Position numbers and translations under genes: made by a program. The notes under the pieces are model-generated. The model did not search any database and was not told the origin of the DNA. It saw nothing but the letters and a program-made list of their open reading frames with translations. 64,000 bases of DNA from Kroppenstedtia sanguinis (GTDB lineage Bacteria; Bacillota; Bacilli; Thermoactinomycetales; DSM-45169), in assembly GCF_050433445.1 (NCBI RefSeq), contig NZ_JBNPXF010000008.1, positions 1 to 64,000 of the forward strand, given 5' to 3'. Positions 1-10,200 of this stretch are shown here, in pieces. The stretch's first letter is position 1. Every line of letters begins with the position of its first letter.

Positions 1-30
1 TCGCCGGATTGATTGGGGAGGGTAAAAGCT

Positions 31-318
31 ATGGAAGAAATCGAGAGATGGCTGATGTATTCCTTTTGGGGTTCCTATTTGAAGGAAGATTATATGCAGA
101 TTGGGTTGGATGTGACGGAAACACTTATGAAACACTGGGGTCAGGTGGAATGGCTAAGGGGAGCTTTATTTAGCTATGATGAGGGTTTGAAAGATGTCGG
201 TTCCTTCGATACCGTTCGAAAAGAAGTTTTAAGTGATCGGGAGCGCTACGAATTATTCGATGTTACGTTCTTTAATCCTAATGTAAGAAGTGAAAGTTGG
301 AAAAGGGAAAGCATCTGA
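31..318 (+). pseudogene. Truncated copy of the unknown gene at 426-1220
   Basis: This 95-residue frame matches the first ~88 residues of the next gene (shared WGSYLKEDYMQ, LDVTE, VLSDR.RYEL, VTFFNP). After the FFNP motif it runs into about seven unrelated residues and stops, so roughly two thirds of the protein is missing. The similarity also covers upstream DNA (positions 1-30 against about 397-425), so it is a tandem duplication. The ATG at 31 follows a GGGAGGG-like site; the TTG at 13 is less likely. Function is unknown. A recent duplication followed by 3' deletion is the simplest reading. Confidence 0.6.
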
Positions 319-342
319 TTTGAAAAGCATATCAAACATGAA

Positions 343-376
343 GAAGCCCTGGCCATCAACAGCAGGGGCTTCCGTT
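343..376 (+). terminator. Rho-independent terminator
   Basis: GAAGCCC and GGGCTTC form a stem around a 15-20 nt loop, followed by CGTTTT. It ends transcription after the truncated first copy, before the second copy. Confidence 0.5.
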
Positions 377-425
377 TTAGCATCACAGTGAAATATCGCC
401 GCATTGATTGGGGTGGGAAAGGGTA

Positions 426-1220
426 ATGGTAGAGATCGAAAGATGGCTGATGTTTTCCTACTGGGGTTCCTATTTGAAGGAAGATTATATGCAGGTCGGG
501 TTGGATGTGACTGAAATCCTGATGAAACACTGGGGGATGGCACGGCTTTTGGAAGGAGCAGCATTTGACTATGATGAGGGAATGGAAGATATCGATTCCA
601 TCGACAAGGTCAGAGATGAGGTTTTGAGTGATCGGGATCGTTATGAATTGTATAATGTTACATTCTTCAATCCCACCGTGACAGAAGAAATTTATGTGAA
701 CCGGTTGTATGTTAATGATGGAATGCTGAGAGTCGAAGAATATGACGATCTGAAATATTTTCAAACGGACGATCCCGCTGTGAACGAACGAAGAACCCAA
801 TCGCTGTTGGAAGTATTCACGGAAGTAGCCAGTCTTCCTGCGATACAAGAGCTGTGGATGGTGAATCATGATCGAACCGCTTTCATGGGTCATCCTGCCT
901 ATCTGTATCGTCCCCGTCCGCTGTATGAACGAGTGGAACATACGCTCTATATGTCAGAGACGAGGGACGAAGTGGCCCGGTTGGTGGAGGAGTTTGAAAC
1001 CCATGTGCCTACGGAATGGGTGATCGATTATTTGCTGGATCGTCTGGAGGAAGATGCGGTACAGGAGATGGCGGATGGCAAGGTCCGGGTTCGCTTCTAT
1101 GACCGGGAACTGACTCGAAGCAAGGTAAACACTCGGGAATTTCTGTGCACTTTTGAGGAAGATGTGGATCAGTTTTGTCGGGAAAAAGGGGTTGCATTGT
1201 ATAAAGGGGAAGGATCTTAG
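426..1220 (+). CDS. Hypothetical protein, 264 aa
   Basis: I do not recognise the family. The protein is soluble-looking and acidic, rich in W, Y, D and E, with no signal peptide, membrane segment or known catalytic motif. The ATG at 426 follows GGTGGGAAAGGGTA and is preferred over the TTG at 408, because the truncated paralogue upstream aligns from this methionine. It lies convergent to the BREX operon and is separated from it by a short gene remnant and a bidirectional terminator. The tandem truncated copy upstream shows the locus is unstable. A role in defence or immunity is only a guess from position. Confidence 0.7.
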   Translation: MVEIERWLMFSYWGSYLKEDYMQVGLDVTEILMKHWGMARLLEGAAFDYDEGMEDIDSIDKVRDEVLSDRDRYELYNVTFFNPTVTEEIYVNRLYVNDGMLRVEEYDDLKYFQTDDPAVNERRTQSLLEVFTEVASLPAIQELWMVNHDRTAFMGHPAYLYRPRPLYERVEHTLYMSETRDEVARLVEEFETHVPTEWVIDYLLDRLEEDAVQEMADGKVRVRFYDRELTRSKVNTREFLCTFEEDVDQFCREKGVALYKGEGS

Positions 1221-1240
1221 TAGTTGGGGATGAACAGGGA

Positions 1241-1381
1241 TCAGAGTCCTTTCGCCAAACTCTTGTTCCAATTGGCCCAGTTCCAGACCAAATGGATATT
1301 ATTCACTTGTTGAGAGGTATGGTTGTTGAAATTGAACAGCCGGAGTAGCTCAGTCCCCCAGAGACGATCATACTTGTTCAA
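1241..1381 (-). pseudogene. C-terminal remnant of an unidentified gene
   Basis: The minus strand keeps an open frame of about 46 codons ending in TGA at 1241. It has protein-like content (RLFNFNNHTSQQ, then VWNWANWN). An in-frame TGA lies just upstream, and no start or ribosome site is seen. The sequence is far too rich in W, N and F to be random antisense, so I read it as the tail of a lost gene. Family not recognised. Confidence 0.35.
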
Positions 1382-1450
1382 AAATCACATGCTACGGAAG
1401 ACTGTACTAAATAGAATTGTTTTTATGTACACTTTAGTGATTTGTATAGA

Positions 1451-1490
1451 AAAGCCCATCTCTAAATGAGATGGGTTTAAATTTTTTTTC
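1451..1490. terminator. Bidirectional terminator
   Basis: AAGCCCATCTC / GAGATGGGTTT form a near-perfect stem with a 4-nt loop. A run of eight T follows on the plus strand and CTTTTCT on the minus strand. It separates the convergent hypothetical gene and BREX operon. Confidence 0.75.
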
Positions 1491-1491
1491 G

Positions 1492-1641
1492 TCAATCCTC
1501 TTCAAACTCACATTCCCTAAATTTCAATGTCCGGCTATTTTCCTTGACGGTTCGAACCACATCTTCGGGAGCACCGTCGGGGATCTGGGCTTGGATTTCC
1601 ACTTGGATGGTGACTTCGGCTCTCTTTCCCCCCGAAAACAC
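1492..1641 (-). pseudogene. 3' remnant of a DUF499-like ATPase gene
   Basis: Directly after brxA (13 nt) the minus strand holds 49 codons ending in TGA. The peptide contains EVTIQVEIQAQIPDG and VVRTVKENSRTLKF. From memory this resembles the extreme C-terminus of DUF499 ATPases, which occur with methyltransferases in phage-defence islands. An in-frame TGA lies two codons before the GTG at 1641, so the rest of that gene is gone. It suggests a deletion that fused the end of another defence gene to the BREX operon. It could instead be the tail of the missing BREX helicase. Confidence 0.4.
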
Positions 1642-1654
1642 TGATCAACTCCCA

Positions 1655-2362
1655 TCATCGACATCCCACCATCACCATATCCACCCCTTGCCGAATTACC
1701 TGAAACTCCTCCCCTCCCAAATCCGAAATCGTTATCGAATAATCGAAGGGAAAGAAGATTGGATGATCGTTCAGCATGTCAAGTGGCATGTAATCCTGTT
1801 CACAAGCATGGAGTAGCACTTTTGCAAGCCAACACTTCAATTCGGGAGTACGAACCTCGTGCTTACGTGAAATGGTGTTAATCCACTTTGTGTTGGTCTC
1901 GATGACCCCCCAGGAGCGCAAACTGGTTAACACCGCCTCCGTCGCCACTTCCACGTGCCTGCGGTCCCCGTACAATGCTTTAATCTTGCGTCGAATCTGG
2001 TGGCTGGCTATTCCATCTTGCAGCCGAAATCCGCTTCCCATCTCGTTGACCAGATCCCGAAATAGAGGGAATGCCAATGCCGTCATCCCATAATGGAGAA
2101 CCAACCGTTCTTCCGGCAATATGGACTGGATCATCTCCAGTCCTTTCTGCTGAAGATCCCGATGATCCTCCTCGACGAGACCCCAGATTTTCATCAGGAT
2201 CGTCACCGAATTTTTCCGGGATTTTGTTCCCTGTATGTCTGCCGCCAAAAAGGAGTCTAGCTTCTCATACATCTCTTTTGGACGGGTTCTTTTCAACTCT
2301 TCGGCTGTATAATCCAAATGGCGCAACATGATCTTTTGATCAAAACCCACGGCTTTTTTCAC
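1655..2362 (-). CDS. brxA: BrxA-like BREX protein (DUF1819 type), 235 aa
   Basis: It is the last intact gene of the BREX operon, starting with GTG 13 nt after pglZ. BrxA is a small all-helical, DNA-binding core protein of BREX systems. The length and helical content here, and the position after pglZ as in the type 3 order, support the call. I see no catalytic motif. Family assignment rests mainly on gene order, so a different small BREX accessory protein is possible. Confidence 0.6.
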   Translation of the reverse strand: MKKAVGFDQKIMLRHLDYTAEELKRTRPKEMYEKLDSFLAADIQGTKSRKNSVTILMKIWGLVEEDHRDLQQKGLEMIQSILPEERLVLHYGMTALAFPLFRDLVNEMGSGFRLQDGIASHQIRRKIKALYGDRRHVEVATEAVLTSLRSWGVIETNTKWINTISRKHEVRTPELKCWLAKVLLHACEQDYMPLDMLNDHPIFFPFDYSITISDLGGEEFQVIRQGVDMVMVGCR

Positions 2363-2375
2363 AGTTTTTCCCTCG

Positions 2376-4334
2376 TTATTCCGATTTGCGAGTCACGTGA
2401 ACAAAGGGCACGATCACCTCTTCCAAACTAATCCCCCCATGGCTTACAGCCATTTCTTTTTCAGGAATAAAGGCTTCCCCACCTCGAGCCAGCAGAGCAA
2501 AACTGCCTTGAGGAAGGCCAAATCCCGGCCATGCATAGGAGGGATGTACTTGTGCCGCACGATCACGCAGTGACTCGTCGCTGTATATTCTAACACGTTC
2601 ACCACGACTGTGGGCAAGAACCCCTTCGGAAATGCGGCCGATGCCACAGCTCTCCTCATTCCCGTGATCCGACGTGAGAAACAAATCGAAACCCCTCGCC
2701 AAAAGATCGTGAATCAAAGCTTTCAAATATCCCCTTTTCAGCCAAAGGTCGATTTCCTCATAGATCCCCTTCTGCCCCTGGATCGCCCCATGCATCAAAC
2801 GGTCGATGGTATCTACGACCAAACCAGCGATCAGCGTCTGACCTTTCTGTAACGCCTGGATACGAGTCGAATCGTACATTCCCAGACCCAACCCTTTTTC
2901 ATAACTCACCCTCATCCTGGAAACCTGATGGTTTTCCCAGAAGAGCTTCCAGGCGGATAATTCCTTTCGAGTAGTGGATAACGTTTGGGAGAACAGCAAA
3001 GGCGGCTCTCCGGTAAAGATCGCTTGTCTAGATATGGAGGTAATTGTAGGTACCCAAGCGAACACACCTCGCTCTTCCATATGGAACTCCGACTCCAATG
3101 CCTCCCGAATCTGATTCCACTGCACAAAACTCATCCCGTCCACTACTAAGAGAGCTACCTTCGATCTTCGTTGATAGTCAAGATAATGGGGAATATGGTG
3201 CACCATCACCGGAACGGGAAGATGGGGGAGATTGGGTAACGCCTGATACCCTTGGAACATCCAATCGGCAAAAGCGGTATCCAACTTTTTTTCCAAGGTG
3301 GCGATCCTCCGATTGGTCTCATCGTCCAGCTCCGATAACAGCTTTAGCCGAAGATGCTTCAACCTTCCGAATAGCATGGCCCGGTGGGACCATCCCTTAT
3401 GGTCAGACCGGACATCCTCCCCCTCCAACCTTTCAAGCAGGTGGTTCAGCCCCTGTTTTTCTTCAGCCACCGAATCGATATGGATTCCGACATGAGTCCA
3501 TTCCGGCAGACGATCCGCAACGATTCCCTTCACCCGTGACAATTTCCCTTCCATAAACAGGTGTTCCACAAAGGGCCAAACCTCCGGATGGCAAAACATC
3601 TCCATCTCGAAACCATATTGTTGCTCAGGTGGCAAAGCCTCCTTCCCCTGCTCCTCCTCTACGGACCATTTTTTTAGACAAGCAGACCATTCGCCTTGAA
3701 TATAGTCAAAAAAGGCACGGGAAGAAGGAACAATCTCCTCCAGAGGGAGACGCTCCAATTCGGGACGAAGACGAAGATTCCTAAGCAAAAACTGTTCAAG
3801 AACCTTTGGATACCGAATCCCCTGACTATGTTTGACAAAGAGATGTTTCATCAAATCGACGGGGTTGTCAATGGTATCATAGGGAACCTTCAACACCTTG
3901 CGCATGATGAAGTCACAAGTGGCAGAATCAGAAGGAGGCCCTGTGTATTCTTCATCAATCACATGCAACCGATCTAGTTGCCCTGCGTCTAGTTCACTCA
4001 AAATGTTGGCAGAAAATCGGGGAAAAAGAGAAGAAAGGCGGAGATCGACACGATCTCCCGCCTTCAGCAAGTCATAAGGCAAATGATCCACGGAGTCCTC
4101 TTTCACCCGGAGAAGAATGTGGGAGGAGAGATTCTGCAACCGCTCTCGACAAGAGGATTCATACTGATAGCGAAAAGTGACTGGATCTTCATAGGGGATC
4201 AGAGTCAACCCCCGAATCTGAAGTTGGATCAAAATTTCCTCGTCCAACAGTAGATCATCCGGGTCGGAAACCAAATATAAGCGCAGAAGCGGTTCGTCGA
4301 AATGTTGGAGAATCCGATCGCGCCAGCTACTCAT
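2376..4334 (-). CDS. pglZ: BREX-3 phosphatase-like protein PglZ, 652 aa
   Basis: PglZ is an alkaline-phosphatase-superfamily protein essential for BREX defence. The C-terminal half shows the superfamily signatures: LLVVDGMSF (about residue 395), the metal-site motif FLTSDHGN (about 555), and the PglZ-type end SHGGISLEEVIVPFV near residue 635. The N-terminal ~350 residues are helical and resemble BREX-3 PglZ proteins. It lies between pglX (53 nt) and brxA (13 nt) in one operon. The frame is intact with all key motifs. Confidence 0.85.
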   Translation of the reverse strand: MSSWRDRILQHFDEPLLRLYLVSDPDDLLLDEEILIQLQIRGLTLIPYEDPVTFRYQYESSCRERLQNLSSHILLRVKEDSVDHLPYDLLKAGDRVDLRLSSLFPRFSANILSELDAGQLDRLHVIDEEYTGPPSDSATCDFIMRKVLKVPYDTIDNPVDLMKHLFVKHSQGIRYPKVLEQFLLRNLRLRPELERLPLEEIVPSSRAFFDYIQGEWSACLKKWSVEEEQGKEALPPEQQYGFEMEMFCHPEVWPFVEHLFMEGKLSRVKGIVADRLPEWTHVGIHIDSVAEEKQGLNHLLERLEGEDVRSDHKGWSHRAMLFGRLKHLRLKLLSELDDETNRRIATLEKKLDTAFADWMFQGYQALPNLPHLPVPVMVHHIPHYLDYQRRSKVALLVVDGMSFVQWNQIREALESEFHMEERGVFAWVPTITSISRQAIFTGEPPLLFSQTLSTTRKELSAWKLFWENHQVSRMRVSYEKGLGLGMYDSTRIQALQKGQTLIAGLVVDTIDRLMHGAIQGQKGIYEEIDLWLKRGYLKALIHDLLARGFDLFLTSDHGNEESCGIGRISEGVLAHSRGERVRIYSDESLRDRAAQVHPSYAWPGFGLPQGSFALLARGGEAFIPEKEMAVSHGGISLEEVIVPFVHVTRKSE

Positions 4335-4387
4335 TTCTCTCTCACCTGTCTTTCCCGTGGTTTCTCTCCTAATAGGCGCGCTTCCGT

Positions 4388-7219
4388 CTAGATCCCGAGG
4401 CGAATCTGGGCGTGGTCGAAGTAGCGAAGTAGCTTTTCCTCCTCCTGCAACACTTTTTCCGGGAGGCGTTCCCCCACCTTCACGATCCGCTCATAATCCT
4501 TCTCATCCCAGGCTTTCTCAAATCCGGCGCGGATCGCTTCCGTGCGGAACTGCCTCAGCTTCTTGCGGCTCCCCTCCAACTCCTCCACATAACGGTTAAA
4601 CTCCCGTAGCAGAGACTTCTCCCGCAGTTTCTCCAAGTCTGCCTGTTTATTGGGATCCGGAACATACCAACGCTCCTTCGCCTTGGCAATCAATTCCGGA
4701 TCCTCCTTGTCCCGGTTGCGCAGATCACTGTAGTTTTTGCTCAAGTACGTGTGGATCTGGCTGGGCACCGGGCCTTCCCCGAGATAACGGAGGAAATTCT
4801 GCTCCAGCAGATCATCCAATTCTGGTAAGATCTCATGTTTGGCGAGGTACTGGATCTCCTTGGTAAAGTAAGGGTGCAGATCCTGCCGGGTCTGGGGCTT
4901 CTTCATTAACTGCTGGCGCAGCCATTCGATGGCGCTGTTCTCGTCAGAAACAAACAGGTTCATCTGAACAAAGGCTTTGGCGAGGATGCGCTGTTTATCA
5001 TACTCGGCCACTTGGTTGTCCAGGAAAACCATCCCGTCCCGCATGGGAAAGCGTTGGGCCACTTCCGCTTGAAACTCCCCTGAGGATAACGGCACCGGAT
5101 ACCCCCGCTGCACATGATAAGCCACCATCCGGTCGAAGAGGACACGGGGAGTGCGCTCCATGTCGATCTGTACCTCTCCTTTTTTGCCGAGGAAGGGGGC
5201 CTTCTGGGCCAAGTGTCCCTTAACGAATTCCCAGACCGACCGTTCCGTCCCAGCAGTCTGTTGCAGGGTTTGCGCCATCTCTTCCGTCGGTTTGTAGGCG
5301 GAGATGACCAGATCCTGTTTGACAGCGACGGAGGTGGTGACGGCTTTAAAACTGCCCTGCTTTTTATCCAGAGCGGCGACATGAGCGACAATGAAACCCG
5401 CTTCCTGTAAGGCGAGCTGAATCGTGTTCCAGACACTGGCTTGGGAATTGGAAAACTCCACGGTCATCCAACGGCCGGGCTTGAGGACCCGGTAGGCTTC
5501 ACGGAAACAATCGGTCATGAGCTTCCGGTAATCATCCAATGTTTTGCCTTGGCTCTTGTTTTCAATGGCTTCCGGTTTATTGTTGGTAAAGACTTTTAGC
5601 CAAGACTCCCACAGGAAATTGAGCTCAGAGTACATGATATTGGCACCAAAAGGTGGATCAATAAAGATATAATCAATTGAGTGAGAGTCGATACCACAGT
5701 TGGACAAGCTATTGGTCTCAACCAATGCTTGTCCCTGTGGGAAAAGGTTTGATTCAAGGAGTTTTGTTAACCTATTAATCTTTCCTCGAAGAATGTATTT
5801 AAGGGAAACATCTACAATCTGTGAACCAATATATAGTGTTCCACTTAAATATCTATTAACCTGCGAGAAATGAGTTGGAGCATATCGTGAAATCTTTGCC
5901 ATCCCCAAAACTGCTTGTTGCACGGTATAAAGTAAATAGGAACGGATTGGGTATTTACTATGAAAAACCAAATGATAAGCTTTGGATAAAGTCATTAGGG
6001 CCCGTTTACTGTAAAAATGATGCACATGAGTAATACCAGTTCTATCGTTACGCCGTGATTCCTCACCTTCTACCATACGATCTTTCGGATACCAATAAGG
6101 TATCTCACTCTCCTCGATCTTCTTGATCAGCTCCAAATCCCAGTCATCCGGCCTTTTCTCAAACCGCTTCTTTCCTACCCGGTAGTTGATCAATACCGGA
6201 ACTTGCTTCGCCTGGCGAATCGTCTCCCCGATGGCTGCGTCATAGTGGGTGGCCCAGGCACGCTCCACTTTTCGCTTATTCAACTCCGCACCGCAGCCAG
6301 GGCAAGGGAACTCCTTCTTCACCTTTCCCTCCTCTTGATCCACCGCTGCTTCCCAAAACACAATCTCCTCCGTACACTCAGGACAGACAAACACATCGCT
6401 CCACACTGTATAGTTGATCTGTCCGATCACCGGTTTACCATCCTCGTCCACCTGCGGTACGCCATCGATCATATGGCGGGTCTCATACATCCATCCGCAT
6501 TCCTGCTCCACTTCATCCAGGATGCGTTCCGCTTCCCTCTTAAAGGCTTCAGCGTCCACTGGGGTGTTGTAGTTGTAGGCGATAAAGGTGGCGGCGGGAG
6601 AGAGGTCGTTTAGGATCGCCTTCCGTGCCCCCAGTTTGGAGAAGGGCTTGCCGGTTTCGTCCAGGATGGTGCCGTCCTCCCGGACCTGGTAGCCCAGGCT
6701 CTCCATTGCGGACCGGTCCCCGCAGAGTTGAGCGGCAACGCCGGTCATGCCGGTTCCGGCGAAGCCGTCAAAGACCACATCCCCCGGTTCAGTGTAGTGC
6801 AAGATATAGCGCATGATCGCTTTGTGGGGGACCTTGGTGTGATAGGAGTGGGCGTTGTAAATGGGGTCGTTTTTTCCCTCCGTGACGTCGGCGGCGAAGG
6901 GCTCCCGTTGGTACTCTCCGGCCGCCTCTCCCCCCTTCGCTTTTCGCTCCTCCTCCCATTCCTTCATGATCTCCGGGATGAAGGGATTGGGGCAGGCCGT
7001 ATAGTAAGGTGGGTCCGACAGGGCGAGAATATCCTCATCCTCGCCCATCGGAAACCCTTCCATCTCTCTCAGTTCCGGCAGTTTTTTGCGTAGCTCTTCC
7101 GTGAAATGAGCCCGCCGGGCTTCTTCGCTGTCAAATATCTGTCCCAGACAAGTCACCGGCTGATCGGTCTGCTTCTCTTCACCGACCATCAAGGACAGCT
7201 GTTGGGTCTTTTCGCTCAT
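4388..7219 (-). CDS. pglX: BREX adenine-specific DNA methyltransferase PglX, 943 aa
   Basis: BREX uses this enzyme to mark host DNA. Visible motifs are LSDPPYYT (about residue 47), the SAM-binding motif I FDGFAGTGMTG (about 150), a zinc ribbon CPEC...CPGC (about 277-303), and a second DPPFG (about 526). The C-terminus is helical and charged. The start at 7219 follows GAGGAGG and overlaps the end of brxC by 41 nt, implying coupling. A segment of about residues 376-530 (5630-6090) is clearly AT-richer than the rest and carries no core motif. This may be a target-recognition part acquired separately. Confidence 0.85.
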   Translation of the reverse strand: MSEKTQQLSLMVGEEKQTDQPVTCLGQIFDSEEARRAHFTEELRKKLPELREMEGFPMGEDEDILALSDPPYYTACPNPFIPEIMKEWEEERKAKGGEAAGEYQREPFAADVTEGKNDPIYNAHSYHTKVPHKAIMRYILHYTEPGDVVFDGFAGTGMTGVAAQLCGDRSAMESLGYQVREDGTILDETGKPFSKLGARKAILNDLSPAATFIAYNYNTPVDAEAFKREAERILDEVEQECGWMYETRHMIDGVPQVDEDGKPVIGQINYTVWSDVFVCPECTEEIVFWEAAVDQEEGKVKKEFPCPGCGAELNKRKVERAWATHYDAAIGETIRQAKQVPVLINYRVGKKRFEKRPDDWDLELIKKIEESEIPYWYPKDRMVEGEESRRNDRTGITHVHHFYSKRALMTLSKAYHLVFHSKYPIRSYLLYTVQQAVLGMAKISRYAPTHFSQVNRYLSGTLYIGSQIVDVSLKYILRGKINRLTKLLESNLFPQGQALVETNSLSNCGIDSHSIDYIFIDPPFGANIMYSELNFLWESWLKVFTNNKPEAIENKSQGKTLDDYRKLMTDCFREAYRVLKPGRWMTVEFSNSQASVWNTIQLALQEAGFIVAHVAALDKKQGSFKAVTTSVAVKQDLVISAYKPTEEMAQTLQQTAGTERSVWEFVKGHLAQKAPFLGKKGEVQIDMERTPRVLFDRMVAYHVQRGYPVPLSSGEFQAEVAQRFPMRDGMVFLDNQVAEYDKQRILAKAFVQMNLFVSDENSAIEWLRQQLMKKPQTRQDLHPYFTKEIQYLAKHEILPELDDLLEQNFLRYLGEGPVPSQIHTYLSKNYSDLRNRDKEDPELIAKAKERWYVPDPNKQADLEKLREKSLLREFNRYVEELEGSRKKLRQFRTEAIRAGFEKAWDEKDYERIVKVGERLPEKVLQEEEKLLRYFDHAQIRLGI

Positions 7220-10200
7220 GGTGTGCCTCCTCTTCTTTCAACATAATCCGCACATTTGAACCAGGTTGAGAACCGACCTGTTCCTGCAGCATCCGTTCAA
7301 AGCGATTCCGCAGTTCATCGATGGTGAGGGGACTGCCGTCGCCCATCATTGCCTTCACCTGCTCGATAGAGATTTCCACCCGTTTAATTCCTTGGAGAAG
7401 TTCTCGGATTGCCTGAATCATCTTCTCCTCGATGGGAAAGATCCATTCCTTCTCCTCAAGCAAGCGAAGGATGGGCTGTTGTTGTGACCCCCGCAACAGT
7501 TCGATATTTTTCTTTACTTCGGAGTCGCTCAGATTGGAGACGAGAATCTCCGTCCACTCCTCTAGCAGGATTTGCAGGTGCTCCTCCATCTCATCCAAGT
7601 GGATGTCTGAGACCCGAGGTTCCTCCTTGGGACGAAATTGGCAGTGGGGGCAGATCGGCTGGCTTTCCAGCTGATCTTGGGTCAAACTCCAACAGGACTT
7701 GAAGGACTTCAATTGCTTGTACCACTGGTCCAGGGCAGAGAAAGGCAACAGATCGATGGCAGACAACTGTTTCAAAGCATCCAGACGTTGATCTTGGAGC
7801 AGTGCTTGTTGTTGGTTGTGCTGGGTGGCATTCAGCCGAGATTGATTATGAAGGGTCAGGTAAATGTTCTGATACTCCGCTTTCAACTCCTGGAGCCGCT
7901 GCTGTTCAGTGCCACCTGCCTCCCCTTTTTTGAGAGTCTGCAGTAAGTCTTGCAGGGCATTGTCCACTTTTTTCTGCCAAGGATGGTCGGAGAGTAACTG
8001 ATTCTGAGCGGTAACCAAGTACTGGGCAGAACGAGTCCATTCCTGGGTTTTCTGTTGCAACTGTTGGAGCCGTTTCATGGCTTGCAAATCTTCCCGCCGG
8101 GCTTCAATCTCTTCCAGCGAGTATTTGAATTTCCGCAGTTTCGCTGGCGTCTGATACACCTGGATACTTTCCAGGAACTTTTTCAACTCTTCCAGCTGGT
8201 TACGGAGCTGCTGAATCTCGGCATCAGAAAGCAGGTTTTCCTCCCAGGTGGGGATTCCGGTCCGGATGTCCTTCAAGGCGATGGCCGCTTCTTGGGTCCA
8301 TCGAGCCGCCGTGCTCACCATCTGACCGATCCCTTGCTCCAGGGCGTTCGCTTTGAGCAAGGCCCGATTCACATCCAGCATTTCAAACAAAGCTTCCAAT
8401 TCCCGCAGGGGCAGTTCACCGGATTTACTGATATGGCTGAATTGTATAAACTGCTTGAGAGGCAACCGGATCAGCTCGTCCCACTTCATGGCATCATAGT
8501 TAGTACCCTCGATGGCGATTACAATCTCCCCGCTATATACCAGGGCGGCAAGCACCACAGCGAAGAGCTCCGGCTCCAGCTTACGTTCCACTGTCCACTG
8601 AATGTTGTCTTCTGTACCCTGGACGGTTTGCACCGTTTCAATTAATTCGGAGTGGTTTACCACTTGGCCCGATCCCTTGGCCTCCAGTTTCTCAAGCACC
8701 CAATCCGCAAAGCCCGACCCACGAACCTTCAGTTTCTGATCCTTTCCCAAAAGTACCAAACCCGACAGGATGGCAGTGCCGTTTTTGGTCTTGGGTGAAG
8801 CTATATCCTTGATTGCATCTACTGCGTAGCCAGGCAGACTTTCTTTGGTCATCGGGAGACTCAGCTTACTGAAGGAGGGGTATTCCGGATATTTTTCCGC
8901 AAACCAAGTCTTCAAACAATCCCCGGCTGCTTCATCGATGATTTCACGAACTGTCGCATAGGCATGAGCGAAGACACTCCATTCCGCCAGCTTCTTGGTA
9001 ACCCCTCTGTAAGTGATATTGAAAGCGGTGGGCATGTGCTGACGGAACCACTCCACGAGCTGTTTCCGATATCCATTGGCTTTTTCCTCATAAAGTCTGC
9101 GGGTGCTGCTGGCCGCTGTCGCTTTCATCTCTTCCGCCCCGGCGTAAAGCTTCAACCAGTGCATAAATTTCTCATCTCGGTCGACGAACTGGAAGAAGAC
9201 TTCATCGGGCTTCTCTTCATCTTTGAACTTGGGAGGATCAAAGGGTTGCAAAAAGTAGACATAGAAATCCCGCTCCGGCTGAGCGGTGGAACGTTCGTTG
9301 GGGGCACCAAAAAACAAGTATCCCTGACGTGTTACCTTCCGGTCGTACCATGGGAGTTCGTGCAACCAGATTCGATAGCCGGAAGTATAGGAGGTCTTGG
9401 AGTTTTCCGTCACCTCTGCGAGTAACTCAAAATAGTATCTATCCAGCTGGTCATTAGAAAGAGTCTCCGATTTCTGCTCGATCAGATCATCAACGGCGAT
9501 GTCCTTCTTGATATCCAGATAGTATTGACCATTTGCTTCGTTGGTGGAGATATATTGCCAGCTGACAGTTTTTAGAATCTCTTTCAGCACCACCTCGATA
9601 TCCCCTCTGAGAAAACCAGAAGGGTCCTTATCATCCAGCACTTCGGTGTGGAGGAATAGCTCATCTCGGAGCTCCTCGGGTGTGACTCCCACCGGTGAAT
9701 AGATATCATCGGTAGTCAAGCGAAACACAGCCAAAGCACGGATAATCCGCATCGCTAACGGACGATACATCGGCCGGGTAAAAGCATGCTCGATCCGATC
9801 CTGCAGAATTTTGGCCTTATTCATCACCTCTTTGATATCTGCGTTGCTTTTGAGTGAGGCATCATTTTCAATGTAAGGCCAGTAGCTGTCATAAGAGATA
9901 ACACCAGGCTGCTCACTGGGTACCTCTTGGTCCATCACCTTTTTCATTTCATTGCTGATCGTCTTTAGAATGACTCGTTTTTCCGCCACAGTCACTTTTT
10001 CAAAGGTGGACAGATAGGCTGGATGGATGGGAAAAAGTGATACATATTTCTCCAGCTCTTCGCTCAGCTTGTGATACAGGGGCGTAAATTTCTGCAGGTG
10101 CTCCCGGATCAGGGCCTTCTGCTTCTCGTCCTTTTTCAGAAGACGCCGGGAGACCACATAGGCGATATCTTCACGGACGATGTTGACCTGTTCAAAACGC

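Noticed and set aside
1338..1362. tRNA-like word GCCGGAGTAGCTCAGT
   Set aside because: No acceptor or anticodon stem can be built around it; the complementary strand reads as a protein tail.
4960..5436. Overlapping ORFs in other frames of pglX, brxC and fad genes
   Set aside because: GC-rich shadows rich in R, S and P, without ribosome sites.
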